Shown: positions 15,370 through 22,990 of the stretch, piece by piece
How the letters are laid out: each line of letters opens with the position of its first letter
How positions within the stretch are numbered: position 1 is the first letter of the stretch
Source: Nonomuraea rubra
GTDB taxonomy: Bacteria; Actinomycetota; Actinomycetes; Streptosporangiales; Streptosporangiaceae
Length of the DNA stretch: 64,000 nt
Direction: 5' to 3'
NCBI RefSeq assembly: GCF_014207985.1
Contig: NZ_JACHMI010000001.1
Location: 11,763,001-11,827,000, forward strand
Made by a program: the position numbers and the translations under genes
Notes under the pieces: model-generated
Database searches by the model: none
Seen by the model: the letters and a program-made list of their open reading frames with translations, nothing else
What the model was told of the DNA's origin: nothing

Positions 15370-15633
15370 ATGAAGCCGCCCGTCACCGTCTCCCCTGAGG
15401 AGGCGGTCCCCAGCCCGACAGTCCCGCCAGCCGTCCGCAAGCGCCTCCTTGAGATCGCTAAGAACGGCATCTCAACGACGGACGCCGCCGACACGCTCGG
15501 CCTGACCGTGCGCGAGGTGTGGAGGTACCTGGAGCTGCTGCGCGTCGCTGGCGTCGTGCATCTGCAGGCCAGCGACGAGGGCGGGCGGGGCGCGGAGTGG
15601 AAGACCGGCCGACCGCCCCGGAGGAGCGCCTGA
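15370..15633 (+). CDS. Small winged-helix / HTH protein, 87 residues
   Basis: Residues 20-75 look like a helix-turn-helix (RKRLLEIAKNGISTTDAADTLGLTVREVWRYLELLRVAGVV), followed by a wing-like HLQASDEGG and a basic tail. It probably binds DNA. Its stop overlaps the start of the DUF2637-like gene (TGATG), so it is coupled to the transfer-type module and may regulate it. Confidence 0.65.
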   Translation: MKPPVTVSPEEAVPSPTVPPAVRKRLLEIAKNGISTTDAADTLGLTVREVWRYLELLRVAGVVHLQASDEGGRGAEWKTGRPPRRSA

Positions 15634-17099
15634 TGGACTGGACCTCATACCTGCCGCCTGACTGGGTCGTGTGGACCGTCGTCGGCGTCTGCTCGCTCAT
15701 CGTCACCTGGTTCACCACGCGAGCCGTCGCCGACGGCCTCCGTCACGCTGCCCGCGCCCTGCGAGGACGCCAGCGCACCAGCAACAAGAGCGTCGATCGC
15801 AAGCCGCCCGAGCTCGAGGACATCCTCACGTGGGTCATGGCCGGCATCGCCACCGCCGTCTCTGCGTCGGGCATGTGGAAGTTCGCCGGGGACGTGCTGA
15901 AGCTTGAGGGCTTCTGGCGGGTGCTGTTCTTCGCGTTCATCGAGGGCGCCATCGTCATCTCCGCCCTGCGTGCCCGCCGCAGCATGCGGGAGAACTACAC
16001 GGCCGGCCTCGACGGGATCGCCGTCTGGGTCCTCGCCGGACTCACCGCCGTGTTGGCCAGCTTGGACACAAAGAGCGCAGGCGAGGTCGTGTTCCGCCTA
16101 GCTGCCCCGCTGGTGGCGGCATGGCTGTGGGAGCGTGGCATGCGGCTCGAGCGGCGCAAGCTCCGCGGCCTGTCTGGCATCCACTGGCGCATCACCCCCG
16201 AGCGGGTCCTTGTGCGGCTCGGCCTGGCGGAGTCCAGCGACCGGACCGCGTCCGAGGTAGATGCCCACCGGCGCATCACGCGGGTCGCACTGGCCGCCAA
16301 GAAGCTCCACCTTTTGCGCGCCGCGGGCGCCTCCGCCAGGAAGATCCGTAGGGCGGCTGCCGCGCTGGACAAGCGACTGGACCAGGCGGTCGAACACACC
16401 GGACTTGCCCGCGACGACCGCATGAAGTGGGCGCTCCTCGACCAGGTCGGCACGCTGGGTGGCGCACAGACGCTGTGCGACCTACTCGAGACCGCCTCCG
16501 GGCCGTGGACCCAGACGGACCACCCGCTTGTCACCGGCGCCGCCAAGCACCACGAGGCCGTCCAGCTCGCGGAGGCGATGAACGAGTGGAGCGAGGCGCT
16601 CCGCTCTCAACACGACCCCGAGGTGTCGGCGGCGGTGACGTCGATGGCCGCCTTTATCGCCGGCCGTCCAGTCGCGTCCGTGACCCCGGATGTGACCTCC
16701 TCCGTGGTCACGAACCTTGTCACGAGACGGGTCACGGAAGGAGTCACGGACCCGGACTCTCCGCCCGCCGATCCGGCCTCAACCAACGGCTCCTATGTGA
16801 CACCGCCCGTGACCCCTTATGTGACACCGCCCGTGACCACGAACCGAGTAACGGACGAGGTCACGCCGGCCCCCGAATCTGAGCCGGACCCCGAGCCGGA
16901 TGAGCAGCCAAAAACCAAGGTCATGCGCGACTTCTGGGACGCCGAACGGCAGGAAGGTCGCTACCCGTCCGTCATGGAACTGGCCACGAAAGCGAGCGCA
17001 CACCACACGCTGGCTTCCCGCCTACGGAAGACCTGGGTTTCAGAGCTGCCTTGGTACGAGCAGCGCAAGGCCGACCCGAAGAAGGTGACTGCATCATGA
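15633..17099 (+). CDS. DUF2637-like membrane protein of the transfer module
   Basis: The 488-residue protein has about four transmembrane helices in its first 170 residues (WVVWTVVGVCSLIVTWF, LTWVMAGIATAVSA, FFAFIEGAIVISAL, IAVWVLAGLTAVLASL). A long helical cytoplasmic region follows, then a Val/Thr/Pro-rich tail of VT-x-x-VT repeats and a C-terminal helical domain. DUF2637 proteins accompany FtsK/TraB-like translocases in actinomycete plasmids and integrative elements, often beside SpdB spread proteins. Here it precedes the translocase by two small genes. A role in transfer or spread is inferred. Confidence 0.7.
   Translation: MDWTSYLPPDWVVWTVVGVCSLIVTWFTTRAVADGLRHAARALRGRQRTSNKSVDRKPPELEDILTWVMAGIATAVSASGMWKFAGDVLKLEGFWRVLFFAFIEGAIVISALRARRSMRENYTAGLDGIAVWVLAGLTAVLASLDTKSAGEVVFRLAAPLVAAWLWERGMRLERRKLRGLSGIHWRITPERVLVRLGLAESSDRTASEVDAHRRITRVALAAKKLHLLRAAGASARKIRRAAAALDKRLDQAVEHTGLARDDRMKWALLDQVGTLGGAQTLCDLLETASGPWTQTDHPLVTGAAKHHEAVQLAEAMNEWSEALRSQHDPEVSAAVTSMAAFIAGRPVASVTPDVTSSVVTNLVTRRVTEGVTDPDSPPADPASTNGSYVTPPVTPYVTPPVTTNRVTDEVTPAPESEPDPEPDEQPKTKVMRDFWDAERQEGRYPSVMELATKASAHHTLASRLRKTWVSELPWYEQRKADPKKVTAS
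16794..16838 (+). repeat. 21-bp tandem repeat inside the DUF2637-like gene
   Basis: Two identical 21-bp copies beginning TATGTGACACCGCCC lie 24 bases apart. They encode YVTPPVT twice. The surrounding 200 bases are dense in GTGAC/GTCAC. Confidence 0.7.
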
Positions 17100-17308
17100 C
17101 CAAGAACAACCAGCCGAAGAATCCCCGTGAGGTACTCGACGAGCTCGGCGCGAAGTGGTCGCCCGACCTGGACGCCTACCTGGGCGGCGAGACCGACGCC
17201 AGCAAGATCCGGTGCACTCTCTGTCTCGAAGCGCCATGCGCGTGCCCCGAGTTCGGCAGCGACGCCTACTTTGCCCTCATCAACAGAAGGCACGGGAGAC
17301 GGTCATGA
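17096..17308 (+). CDS. Hypothetical zinc-ribbon-like protein, 70 residues
   Basis: It starts in an ATGA overlap. RCTLCLEAPCACPEF is a cysteine cluster suited to one zinc. The N-terminus is polar (TKNNQPKNPREVLDELGAKW). It lies between the DUF2637-like gene and a small membrane protein and is coupled to both. Confidence 0.65.
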   Translation: MTKNNQPKNPREVLDELGAKWSPDLDAYLGGETDASKIRCTLCLEAPCACPEFGSDAYFALINRRHGRRS

Positions 17309-17622
17309 GTCCTCTGATGACTTTCCTGCTTGTCATGCTCGCGCTGATCCTGGCGACCAATCGTCGCCAGGTCGGCAACGCCAAGACGCTGAGTGAGTTG
17401 TGGGAGCCGGCCCGCGCCAACGGGTGGGGCCGCGGCACAGCGCTGACGGTCGTCGGCGTGGTGGTGTTCGCGTTCAAGTTCACCGGCAGCGTCGCCCTGG
17501 TCGTGCTGACCGTGACTGCCAAGGCGATCGAGGTTCTGGGATTCATCGCCTCCGTGGTGCGGGAGCACCTGACCGACCTGCTCAACCCGCCTCTTCCGAT
17601 CGGACGCGTGGAGGCAGCGTGA
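17305..17622 (+). CDS. Small membrane protein, Spd-like position, 105 residues
   Basis: Two hydrophobic helices are clear: MTFLLVMLALILA at the N-terminus and TALTVVGVVVFAFKF continuing into VALVVLTVTAKAIEVLGFIASVV. Start and stop overlap the neighbouring genes (ATGA, GTGA). Small membrane proteins coupled to traB in Streptomyces plasmids are spread (Spd) proteins, so this is a candidate by position only. Confidence 0.65.
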   Translation: MSPLMTFLLVMLALILATNRRQVGNAKTLSELWEPARANGWGRGTALTVVGVVVFAFKFTGSVALVVLTVTAKAIEVLGFIASVVREHLTDLLNPPLPIGRVEAA

Positions 17623-19808
17623 GCGAGAAGGCACGATCCGAGCACCTGCGGCTGATCCGCCACGGCGAGGACGCCCCCGACCTGCCCCTGTCCGAGGACG
17701 ACGAGCACAAGGAGTTGGCTCTGCAAGGCGGCGGCGAGGTCGAGCAGGTCTACGAGGGCGAGATCGTCTCTGACGAGCCCGAACGCTCCCGGTTCCTGCC
17801 GTCCGTGGTCGTCGACAAGGTCACGGTGCTGCGGCCCAACCCTGCGGCCAAGAAGGTCGCACGCACTGCGGCCCAGCATGGCGCGCTGGTCCTGGCCGGC
17901 TGGCACTCCTGGATCGTCCGCCTGTGGAAGGGGCTGACGATCGGCCGGATCCGCAAGCAGATTCGGATCGCGGACGCGACCGGCAACCTGGAGGCACTAG
18001 CCGTGTGGCTCGACAAGCTCGATGAGGCGAAGACCCGCCGCGGGGAGCGGCTGATGAAGCTGCCGCTGCTCGCGCTCAAGATGGCGATGCTGTCTGGTGG
18101 GGTCCTGCTCGGACTGCTGGTGCTACTGGTGCTGGTCGCGACACTCGTGTGGCTGACCGGCGCCGGCGAGTGGGTTGACGTGTGGTTGTGGCTCGGCGGC
18201 GTGCTCCGCTGGGTGATCGGCGCCCTGTCGGTCGCCTGGTCAGTGTTCGTGTTCGCCTGGCCGTTGCTGCTGGTGTGGGCCGGCCACCGTGCCGGGCGCG
18301 AGACCGAGGTAGCGCCAGCATGGGCCGTTGAGCCGGGCTCGGCCGATGATAGCAGTGGCCGGGATCGGATCCCCGACGAGTCGGCGATCATCAACGCGCT
18401 CAAGCACCTGGGTATCGCCCCGCTGAACAAGGCGTTCAAGGCGGGCTGGAGACCGCGGATCGTGCTGCCGACCCAGCGTGACGGCGAAGGCTATCGGACC
18501 CAGTTGGAGCCGCCGCCCGGCGTCACCGTCGAGATGATCAACCAGAAGAAGTCCGTGCTCGCGCACAATCTCGTCCGCCTGCCGGTCGAGGTGTGGCCGA
18601 CCGAGCCGAAGAAGCAGCCCGGCGTACTTGACCTGTGGGTGGCCGACCAGGGGTCGCTGACCGGCCCTCTGCCCGACTGGCCGCTGCTGAAGGACGGAAC
18701 CGCCGACTACTTCGAGGGCGTCCCCGTGTCGCGGAACATTCGCGGCAAGACCGTCATCGGGCTGCTGTTCCAGAAGAACTATGCGCTGGCGGGCATGATG
18801 GGCTCCGGCAAGTCCACGATGATCCTCACGCTGCTGCTGGGGGCCATCCTGGACTGGCTGGTCGAGGTGGACGTGTTCGTGTTCGCCACGAACGCCGATT
18901 ACGACCCGCTCAAGCCCCGGCTGCGGACTCTGCTCACCGGCCCGGGTGACGAGGTCGTCGAGGCGTGCCTGTTCCTGCTGCGCGACGCCTACGCCGAACT
19001 CAGCGTCCGCGGCAACGCGCTGAAGGAGCACGGCGCGCCCGCGGTGACCAGGGAACTCGCCGAGAAGGACGCACGGCTACGCCCGCGCATCATCGTCATC
19101 GACGAATGCCAGGCACTATTCCTCCACGAGGAGTATGGGGAGGAAGCCGAGGAACTGTGCGTGAAGCTGATGGGTGCCGCCCGCAAGTACGCCGTCACCT
19201 TGATCTTCGCCACTCCCGAGCCGTCGTCGGCGTCGCTGCCTCGCAAGCTGATGGCAGTCATCTCCAACAAGGCGTGCTTCGCCATCGGCGATCAGACGTC
19301 GAACGACGCGGTACTCGGCACCGGCTCATACAAGCAAGGCATCTCCGCCGTAGGGCTGGAACCGAAGACAGAGGAAGGGCCAGGCGACATCGGCACCTGC
19401 ATGGCCACCGGTTTCCAGGCCAAGGCCGGCCTGCTGCGCACCTACTACGTGCCCTACGCCGAGATGGGCTCCGTCGTGGCACGGGCGATGGCGATACGCG
19501 AGAAGGCAATCCTCGGCGGCACCTCCTTCGACGATGAGAGGCGGGACCTGCTGGCGGACCTGCTTGACGTGATCGGCGCCGACCCAGTGCCGGCCGCTCA
19601 GGCGCTGGCCGCCCTGAAGTCCACGTACTCGCGGCATCGCCCCTACGCGCTGCTTCGCGACCGCCTGGAGCTGGTGCGCGAGCTCGATGCGCTCGGCGTC
19701 AAGGTGCCCTCGTCGAAGAACCGCCACCTCATCGATCCGATCACCATCCGTGGCCGCATGGCCGAGATTGCCGCAGCCGGAGCCGCCGACGAAGACGGCG
19801 CGGGTTAA
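17619..19808 (+). CDS. TraB/FtsK-type DNA translocase
   Basis: The 729-residue protein has an acidic N-terminus, two or three transmembrane helices at about residues 155-235 (MLSGGVLLGLLVLLVLVA, then VFVFAWPLLLVWAG) and an FtsK-like motor. Walker A is MMGSGKST and Walker B is RIIVIDECQALF. The C-terminal 70 residues form a winged-helix-like region (LVRELDALGVKVPS, TIRGRMAEIA). In Streptomyces plasmids, single FtsK-like TraB hexamers move double-stranded DNA between hyphae. GTG overlaps the preceding stop. It is unusual to find it linked to a full phage late region. Confidence 0.85.
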   Translation: MSEKARSEHLRLIRHGEDAPDLPLSEDDEHKELALQGGGEVEQVYEGEIVSDEPERSRFLPSVVVDKVTVLRPNPAAKKVARTAAQHGALVLAGWHSWIVRLWKGLTIGRIRKQIRIADATGNLEALAVWLDKLDEAKTRRGERLMKLPLLALKMAMLSGGVLLGLLVLLVLVATLVWLTGAGEWVDVWLWLGGVLRWVIGALSVAWSVFVFAWPLLLVWAGHRAGRETEVAPAWAVEPGSADDSSGRDRIPDESAIINALKHLGIAPLNKAFKAGWRPRIVLPTQRDGEGYRTQLEPPPGVTVEMINQKKSVLAHNLVRLPVEVWPTEPKKQPGVLDLWVADQGSLTGPLPDWPLLKDGTADYFEGVPVSRNIRGKTVIGLLFQKNYALAGMMGSGKSTMILTLLLGAILDWLVEVDVFVFATNADYDPLKPRLRTLLTGPGDEVVEACLFLLRDAYAELSVRGNALKEHGAPAVTRELAEKDARLRPRIIVIDECQALFLHEEYGEEAEELCVKLMGAARKYAVTLIFATPEPSSASLPRKLMAVISNKACFAIGDQTSNDAVLGTGSYKQGISAVGLEPKTEEGPGDIGTCMATGFQAKAGLLRTYYVPYAEMGSVVARAMAIREKAILGGTSFDDERRDLLADLLDVIGADPVPAAQALAALKSTYSRHRPYALLRDRLELVRELDALGVKVPSSKNRHLIDPITIRGRMAEIAAAGAADEDGAG

Positions 19809-19967
19809 GCGGAGGCCGTTCAGCCATCGCCTTCCAAGCCCTTCATGTAGCCCTTCGCTTAACCCGCTTAACCCCGTACCGCGTTTAACTTCTCCCTGGT
19901 CAACGGCCTGATCGCCGGATTTAACCCAGGGACTAAAAATTTAACCTTCCTCAGCGCCCCTTAACCC
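19802..19967. repeat. TTAACCC iterations after the translocase gene
   Basis: TTAACC(C) occurs at 19859, 19868, 19921, 19941 and 19961, with a degenerate TTTAAC at 19884 and an inverted GGGTTAAG at 19802. The patch is AT-richer than its surroundings. In Streptomyces plasmids such as pSVH1 the transfer locus clt, bound by TraB, consists of short repeats beside traB, so this is a candidate clt. Replication iterons are the alternative. The 293-base gap has no gene. Confidence 0.6.
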
Positions 19968-20031
19968 TTGCAGCGCACGAGACGCCCCCTCGACTGCACC
20001 TCCCAGACGGTCACTCGCGGTGGTTGCGGAG

Positions 20032-20077
20032 ACCTCTCCCCCGATCTTCGGGAGGGGTGTCCGGAGCATCCCGCTCC
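20032..20077 (+). other. Two-hairpin leader unit 1 (before the HU gene)
   Basis: A 9-bp stem with one mismatch (20032-20040 with 20050-20058) is followed by the short inverted repeat GGAGC-N5-GCTCC. The same two-part layout recurs before three more genes. Confidence 0.55.
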
Positions 20078-20101
20078 CCACACATCAGAAGGAACCAGAT
20101 C

Positions 20102-20416
20102 ATGAACAAGACCGAACTGATCGCCGCCGTCGCCCGCCGGACCGGCCACTCACGCCAGGCCGTCGCCGACGTCCTCGCCGGGATCACCGAGACCATCCAG
20201 GCCGAGGTGTCCGACGGCGGCGAGGTCGCCATCCAGTTCTTCGGCAGCTTCAAGCGCAAGCACACGCCGGCCCGTGACGGCCGCCACCCGCAGACCGGGC
20301 AGCCGATGCGGATCGGCGAGTCGTGGACGGTCAAGTTCGCGCCCGCTGCCGGGCTGAAGACCGCGGTCCGCGGGCGTGCCCGCTCCCAGCAGTCCCCGGT
20401 GTCCGCGGTGGCGTAG
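20102..20416 (+). CDS. HU/IHF-family DNA-binding protein
   Basis: The 104 residues match HU: NKTELIAAVARRTGHSRQAVADVLAGI at the N-terminus, then VAIQFFGSFKRKHTPARDGRHPQTGQPM, the beta-arm that inserts into the minor groove, and WTVKFAPAAGLK. A short Gln/Ser tail extends it. HU bends DNA and assists recombination, replication and packaging. AAGGA precedes the ATG. It may act at the neighbouring TTAACCC repeats or at the attachment site. Confidence 0.92.
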   Translation: MNKTELIAAVARRTGHSRQAVADVLAGITETIQAEVSDGGEVAIQFFGSFKRKHTPARDGRHPQTGQPMRIGESWTVKFAPAAGLKTAVRGRARSQQSPVSAVA

Positions 20417-20431
20417 CGGCGGCTGCAGGTG

Positions 20432-20480
20432 CACGCCCGACCGGCATCCGTGTCGGGCGTGGGCCTGGAGCATCCGCTCC
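20432..20480 (+). other. Two-hairpin leader unit 2
   Basis: A perfect 10-bp stem CACGCCCGAC/GTCGGGCGTG is followed within a few bases by GGAGC-N4-GCTCC. It lies between the HU gene and the next membrane protein. Confidence 0.6.
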
Positions 20481-20501
20481 AATCAACCGATGGGAGGTCA
20501 C

Positions 20502-20687
20502 ATGGACCTCGTGAAGATCTTGGGATTGATCGTCGTAGCCGTGATCGGGATGCCGTGCGCGCTGGTGCTGGCTGTCGCCAACCCAGCACTTCGCGTGCCG
20601 GTCCTGGTCGTGGTCGGCGTGCTGATCGTCGCAGGGGTCTGGTGCCTTATCCGAGTCGCCAACTCGCCGTCCCGGCCGCCTGAGTAG
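20502..20687 (+). CDS. Small two-helix membrane protein, 61 residues
   Basis: The protein has a first hydrophobic helix (VKILGLIVVAVIGMPCALVLAVA), a short loop and a second helix (VPVLVVVGVLIVAGVWCLI). GGGAGG precedes the ATG. Function unknown; it may be a spread or immunity protein. Confidence 0.65.
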   Translation: MDLVKILGLIVVAVIGMPCALVLAVANPALRVPVLVVVGVLIVAGVWCLIRVANSPSRPPE

Positions 20688-20761
20688 ATCCCCCACGCTG
20701 CGTCCCCACCAGTTCACCCGCACCGCAATACCCGACTCAACCGATCAAGAAAGAAGGAATC

Positions 20762-21001
20762 ATGTTCGACAGGATGCCGCCCGAGAAGCTGGCCAAGGCC
20801 AAGGGACAGGCTCAGCAGGCCGGCGAAGCCAGCAAGCTCGCCAGGGCCGCCAACGGTCACGGCGTGACCGGCGCCGAGCGGCGCAAGGCCGAAGAGACGT
20901 TGGTCCGCACCTTCGGCAAGCGGAAGGCGGCCCAGCTCAAGGAGAACGAGCTCCTCCGTGCTGGCGCCCGCCCCAAGGGCCTACGGAAGTGGTTCGGCTG
21001 A
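20762..21001 (+). CDS. Hypothetical basic helical protein, 79 residues
   Basis: Rich in Lys, Ala and Gln (EKLAKAKGQAQQAGEASKLARAA), with a second basic helix RRKAEETLVRTFGKRKAAQL and a basic C-terminus. Nucleic-acid binding is plausible. AAGAAGGA precedes the ATG. Its stop overlaps the next start (TGATG). Confidence 0.65.
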   Translation: MFDRMPPEKLAKAKGQAQQAGEASKLARAANGHGVTGAERRKAEETLVRTFGKRKAAQLKENELLRAGARPKGLRKWFG

Positions 21002-21174
21002 TGCCTCACCGAATCGATCTCCGCGCCGCTGCCGACGGGGCCGATAAGGCCGCCGAGTCCTTCACCAGGCAAGGCCGCCCACTGGAGGCGGCAATCAGTG
21101 CCTGCATGGCCGCCCACTACCGACCGGCACTCCCCTGCGGAGGCGCCTGCACCGACACCCAGGAGGGCCGATGA
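21001..21174 (+). CDS. Hypothetical protein, 57 residues
   Basis: Coupled by TGATG to the previous gene and by ATGA to the next. It is helical with a C-terminal CGGACTDTQEGR cysteine pair. No domain is recognised. Confidence 0.55.
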   Translation: MPHRIDLRAAADGADKAAESFTRQGRPLEAAISACMAAHYRPALPCGGACTDTQEGR

Positions 21175-21341
21175 GCAAGTCCGTTCCGCCTCTCGACCAC
21201 CCTGTGCGGTGGGTCAACGGCGTGGCTCACGTCGCGATCCACTGCGGCGGCTGCGGCGAGACCGTCCGAGTGGTGGGCGTCACCACCACCGCAGGCGCTC
21301 TCGCCGAAATGAAGCGTCTCCGCATCCACCAGCACGACTGA
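21171..21341 (+). CDS. Hypothetical CxxC protein, 56 residues
   Basis: It starts in an ATGA overlap and reads SKSVPPLDHPVRWVNGVAHV, then IHCGGCGETV and a C-terminal RIHQHD. One CxxC plus two late His could bind zinc. It ends just before the third two-hairpin leader. Confidence 0.6.
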   Translation: MSKSVPPLDHPVRWVNGVAHVAIHCGGCGETVRVVGVTTTAGALAEMKRLRIHQHD

Positions 21342-21345
21342 GCGG

Positions 21346-21415
21346 CTGTTGCGGGTGCGCTCTCCTGACCCCCACTTCCCCGCGGGTCAGGAGAGCGGCC
21401 CGGAGCGTCCGCTCC
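21346..21415 (+). other. Two-hairpin leader unit 3
   Basis: It opens with CTGTTGCGGGTGC, which is repeated exactly in unit 4. A perfect 13-bp stem follows (21359-21371 with 21384-21396), then GGAGC-N4-GCTCC. The next gene starts 33 bases later. Confidence 0.65.
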
Positions 21416-21447
21416 CTCAAGCCTCATCACACCGAAAGGACCTGATC

Positions 21448-21618
21448 ATGGGTCACGGTAAAGCCAAGAAGGTGGTCCTGTACGTCGCCGCCGGGTTCGC
21501 GCTGTTCTACCTGTTCTCTCGCCCCACCAGTGCTGCTGCTGCTGTGAACGGCGTGTTTGACGGGATCCTCACGGGCGCCAACCAGTTGGCCGTGTTTTTC
21601 AACGCGTTCGTCGCCTGA
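21448..21618 (+). CDS. Small single-helix membrane or secreted protein, 56 residues
   Basis: The N-terminus is basic (GHGKAKK), then comes a hydrophobic helix VVLYVAAGFALFYLF and an Ala-rich stretch that could be a signal peptidase site. The remainder (GVFDGILTGANQLAVFFNAFVA) is also hydrophobic. AAAGGA precedes the ATG. Function unknown. Confidence 0.6.
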   Translation: MGHGKAKKVVLYVAAGFALFYLFSRPTSAAAAVNGVFDGILTGANQLAVFFNAFVA

Positions 21619-21627
21619 CGGGGGTGA

Positions 21628-21685
21628 CTGTTGCGGGTGCTCGCCACCGCGGGGGCTGTGGCGGGCTTCCGGAGCAGTCAGCTCC
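21628..21685 (+). other. Two-hairpin leader unit 4
   Basis: It begins with the same CTGTTGCGGGTGC as unit 3. A 9-bp stem with one mismatch (21639-21647 with 21658-21666) is followed by GGAGC-N5-GCTCC, and the next gene starts 23 bases later. Confidence 0.6.
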
Positions 21686-21708
21686 ACCTCGCCTCAAGGA
21701 GGCCAATC

Positions 21709-21915
21709 GTGGGTGATCGCGCGATCAGAAACATGCTGGTTCAGGAGTGCAGCGACGGCAGCTTTCTGGCTACGTTGCCCTGCCCAGTAGCGGGCTGCGG
21801 CGCGGACGCATCAATGACCAGCAGGAACAAGAACGGGCCCTACAACGGGGCGTGCGACAAGGGCCACACCATCGACGCGCCCTGGGCGAAGGAAGGCCCA
21901 GCGTCCGACCGCTGA
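21709..21915 (+). CDS. Hypothetical zinc-binding-like protein, 68 residues
   Basis: GTG start with AAGGAGG upstream. CPVAGCGADASM and CDKGHTIDAPW make a four-ligand Cys/His set. The N-terminal half is beta-rich (NMLVQECSDGSFLATL). Function unknown. Confidence 0.65.
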   Translation: MGDRAIRNMLVQECSDGSFLATLPCPVAGCGADASMTSRNKNGPYNGACDKGHTIDAPWAKEGPASDR

Positions 21916-21982
21916 CCTTGCGAGCGCTCGCCACGACTTGGTGGGCGCCAGAGTAGCCACGCAACGAGAACGGAGACCTGTC

Positions 21983-22210
21983 ATGGGCTTGTTCAGCAAC
22001 AAGAAGACTCCGAGCCCCGACCCGCCGCCGCTGCGGCGGAACCTGGTGCGCAACCTGCTCAAGCTCGGCATGACCTGGTACGGAGGCGACCCCGACGGCG
22101 ACGACTTCGAAGCCAACCGAGACCGGTACTACCGGGCGCGGGCGAAGTGCACGAAAGCGGAGATCGACTACGTGGAGGATGCGCTTGAGCGGCACGGCTA
22201 CCCGCCATGA
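21983..22210 (+). CDS. Hypothetical protein, 75 residues
   Basis: Proline-rich start (SNKKTPSPDPPPL), then a helix (RRNLVRNLLKLGMTWYGG) and an acidic/aromatic segment with YYRARAKCTKAEIDYVEDALE. GGAGA precedes the ATG. In its leader lies a 12-bp palindrome GCGAGCGCTCGC. No known domain. Confidence 0.6.
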   Translation: MGLFSNKKTPSPDPPPLRRNLVRNLLKLGMTWYGGDPDGDDFEANRDRYYRARAKCTKAEIDYVEDALERHGYPP

Positions 22211-22240
22211 GGCCACAACTCCGCACGCCAGGACGTGACC

Positions 22241-22366
22241 GTGGCGGAAGCCCGCCCAGCAGCAGCCGTTGCCCTGACCGGGGTGGCCGCCCACATCACG
22301 GCCGAAACCGCCCGCCGCGTCGAGGAGTGGGCGGACGAGAAGTTCGGCGAGGAACCACCTCGTTGA
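22241..22366 (+). CDS. Hypothetical small helical protein, 41 residues
   Basis: GTG start with AGGA seven bases upstream. The protein is one amphipathic helix (ALTGVAAHITAETARRVEEWADEKF). An ATG that overlaps the previous stop opens an Arg/Gly/Pro-rich frame that looks non-coding, so I prefer this one. Confidence 0.45.
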   Translation: MAEARPAAAVALTGVAAHITAETARRVEEWADEKFGEEPPR

Positions 22367-22429
22367 CCAGCACCCCTTGAGGGTGTCCACATATCGGCGC
22401 CCCCATCATCGACGAAAGGAGAAGAGCAC

Positions 22430-22579
22430 ATGTCGTCCGACTGGACCCAGGAAGCGGAAGAGAAGATCCGCGACGAAATCTCCAGATACCTGACGGCGCC
22501 CGATGCGCGCAGAGCGCAAGAGGCCATGGTGAGACTGCAGGAGATCAAGTCGGATCCGGCGTCACAGCAGCAGAGCTGA
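22430..22579 (+). CDS. Hypothetical small helical protein, 49 residues
   Basis: AAAGGAG precedes the ATG. The sequence is acidic and helical (SSDWTQEAEEKIRDEISRYL, then ARRAQEAMVRLQEIKSD). Its leader has CACCC-N5-GGGTG followed by TCCACATATC, and a near copy (CACCG-N4-CGGTG, TTCACATATC) lies directly after the gene. Confidence 0.55.
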   Translation: MSSDWTQEAEEKIRDEISRYLTAPDARRAQEAMVRLQEIKSDPASQQQS

Positions 22580-22623
22580 CACCGGCCCGCACCCAGCACC
22601 GTTAGCGGTGTTCACATATCCAG

Positions 22624-22652
22624 CCCCGGCCGCCCGAACCTCGCGGCCGGGG
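22624..22652 (+). terminator. Intrinsic terminator ending the small-gene series
   Basis: A 10-bp stem CCCCGGCCGC/GCGGCCGGGG is followed by TCTTCTCAT. It closes the rightward series that began near 12660. Confidence 0.75.
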
Positions 22653-22744
22653 TCTTCTCATACGAACGCCCCGGCTTCCCCCTGCTAGCCGAGGCGTTCT
22701 GGTGGGTGGTCGATCCCATCGAACCCCATACCCGTAGGTCCGGA

Positions 22745-22774
22745 TTGTATTCGTTTGTCCGGTTTGCTTACTCT
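22745..22774 (+). promoter_or_regulatory. Promoter of a leaderless gene
   Basis: TTGTAT and TACTCT are 18 bases apart. The GTG of the next gene starts seven bases after the -10 element, so the transcript should be leaderless. Confidence 0.55.
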
Positions 22775-22780
22775 GTTGGC

Positions 22781-22990
22781 GTGACACGCTGGCGAGGACC
22801 CCGAGGCATCGAGATCGAGGTCATCGTGCTGAACGGCTACCAGCGCTTCAAGGTCACCCAAACCGTAGGGAAGCGCCGCTACCTGCTCGGCTACTACGGC
22901 AACCTGGCAGGCGTCCTCCACCACGTGGGCGACCTCGCAGACCTAGTCGAAGTGCTGGACTTCCCCGCCGACCGTCATGCCGCGTCCTGA
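22781..22990 (+). CDS. Hypothetical protein, 69 residues (leaderless)
   Basis: Starts at GTG directly at the predicted transcription start. The sequence is beta-rich and basic (GIEIEVIVLNGYQRFKVTQTVGKRRYLLGYYG), with a helical C-terminus (LAGVLHHVGDLADLVEVLD). It could be a small DNA-binding or adaptor protein. It overlaps the convergent neighbour by 16 bases. Confidence 0.6.
   Translation: MTRWRGPRGIEIEVIVLNGYQRFKVTQTVGKRRYLLGYYGNLAGVLHHVGDLADLVEVLDFPADRHAAS

Noticed and set aside
16748..16757. A GACCCGGA word resembling the TraB recognition repeat of pSVH1
   Set aside because: I found only one copy, inside a coding region, and a single 8-mer is expected by chance in such GC-rich DNA.
22207..22380. 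ATG overlapping the stop at 22210, opening a 57-residue frame
   Set aside because: Composition is Arg/Gly/Pro-rich and not protein-like; the alternative GTG frame at 22241 is better.
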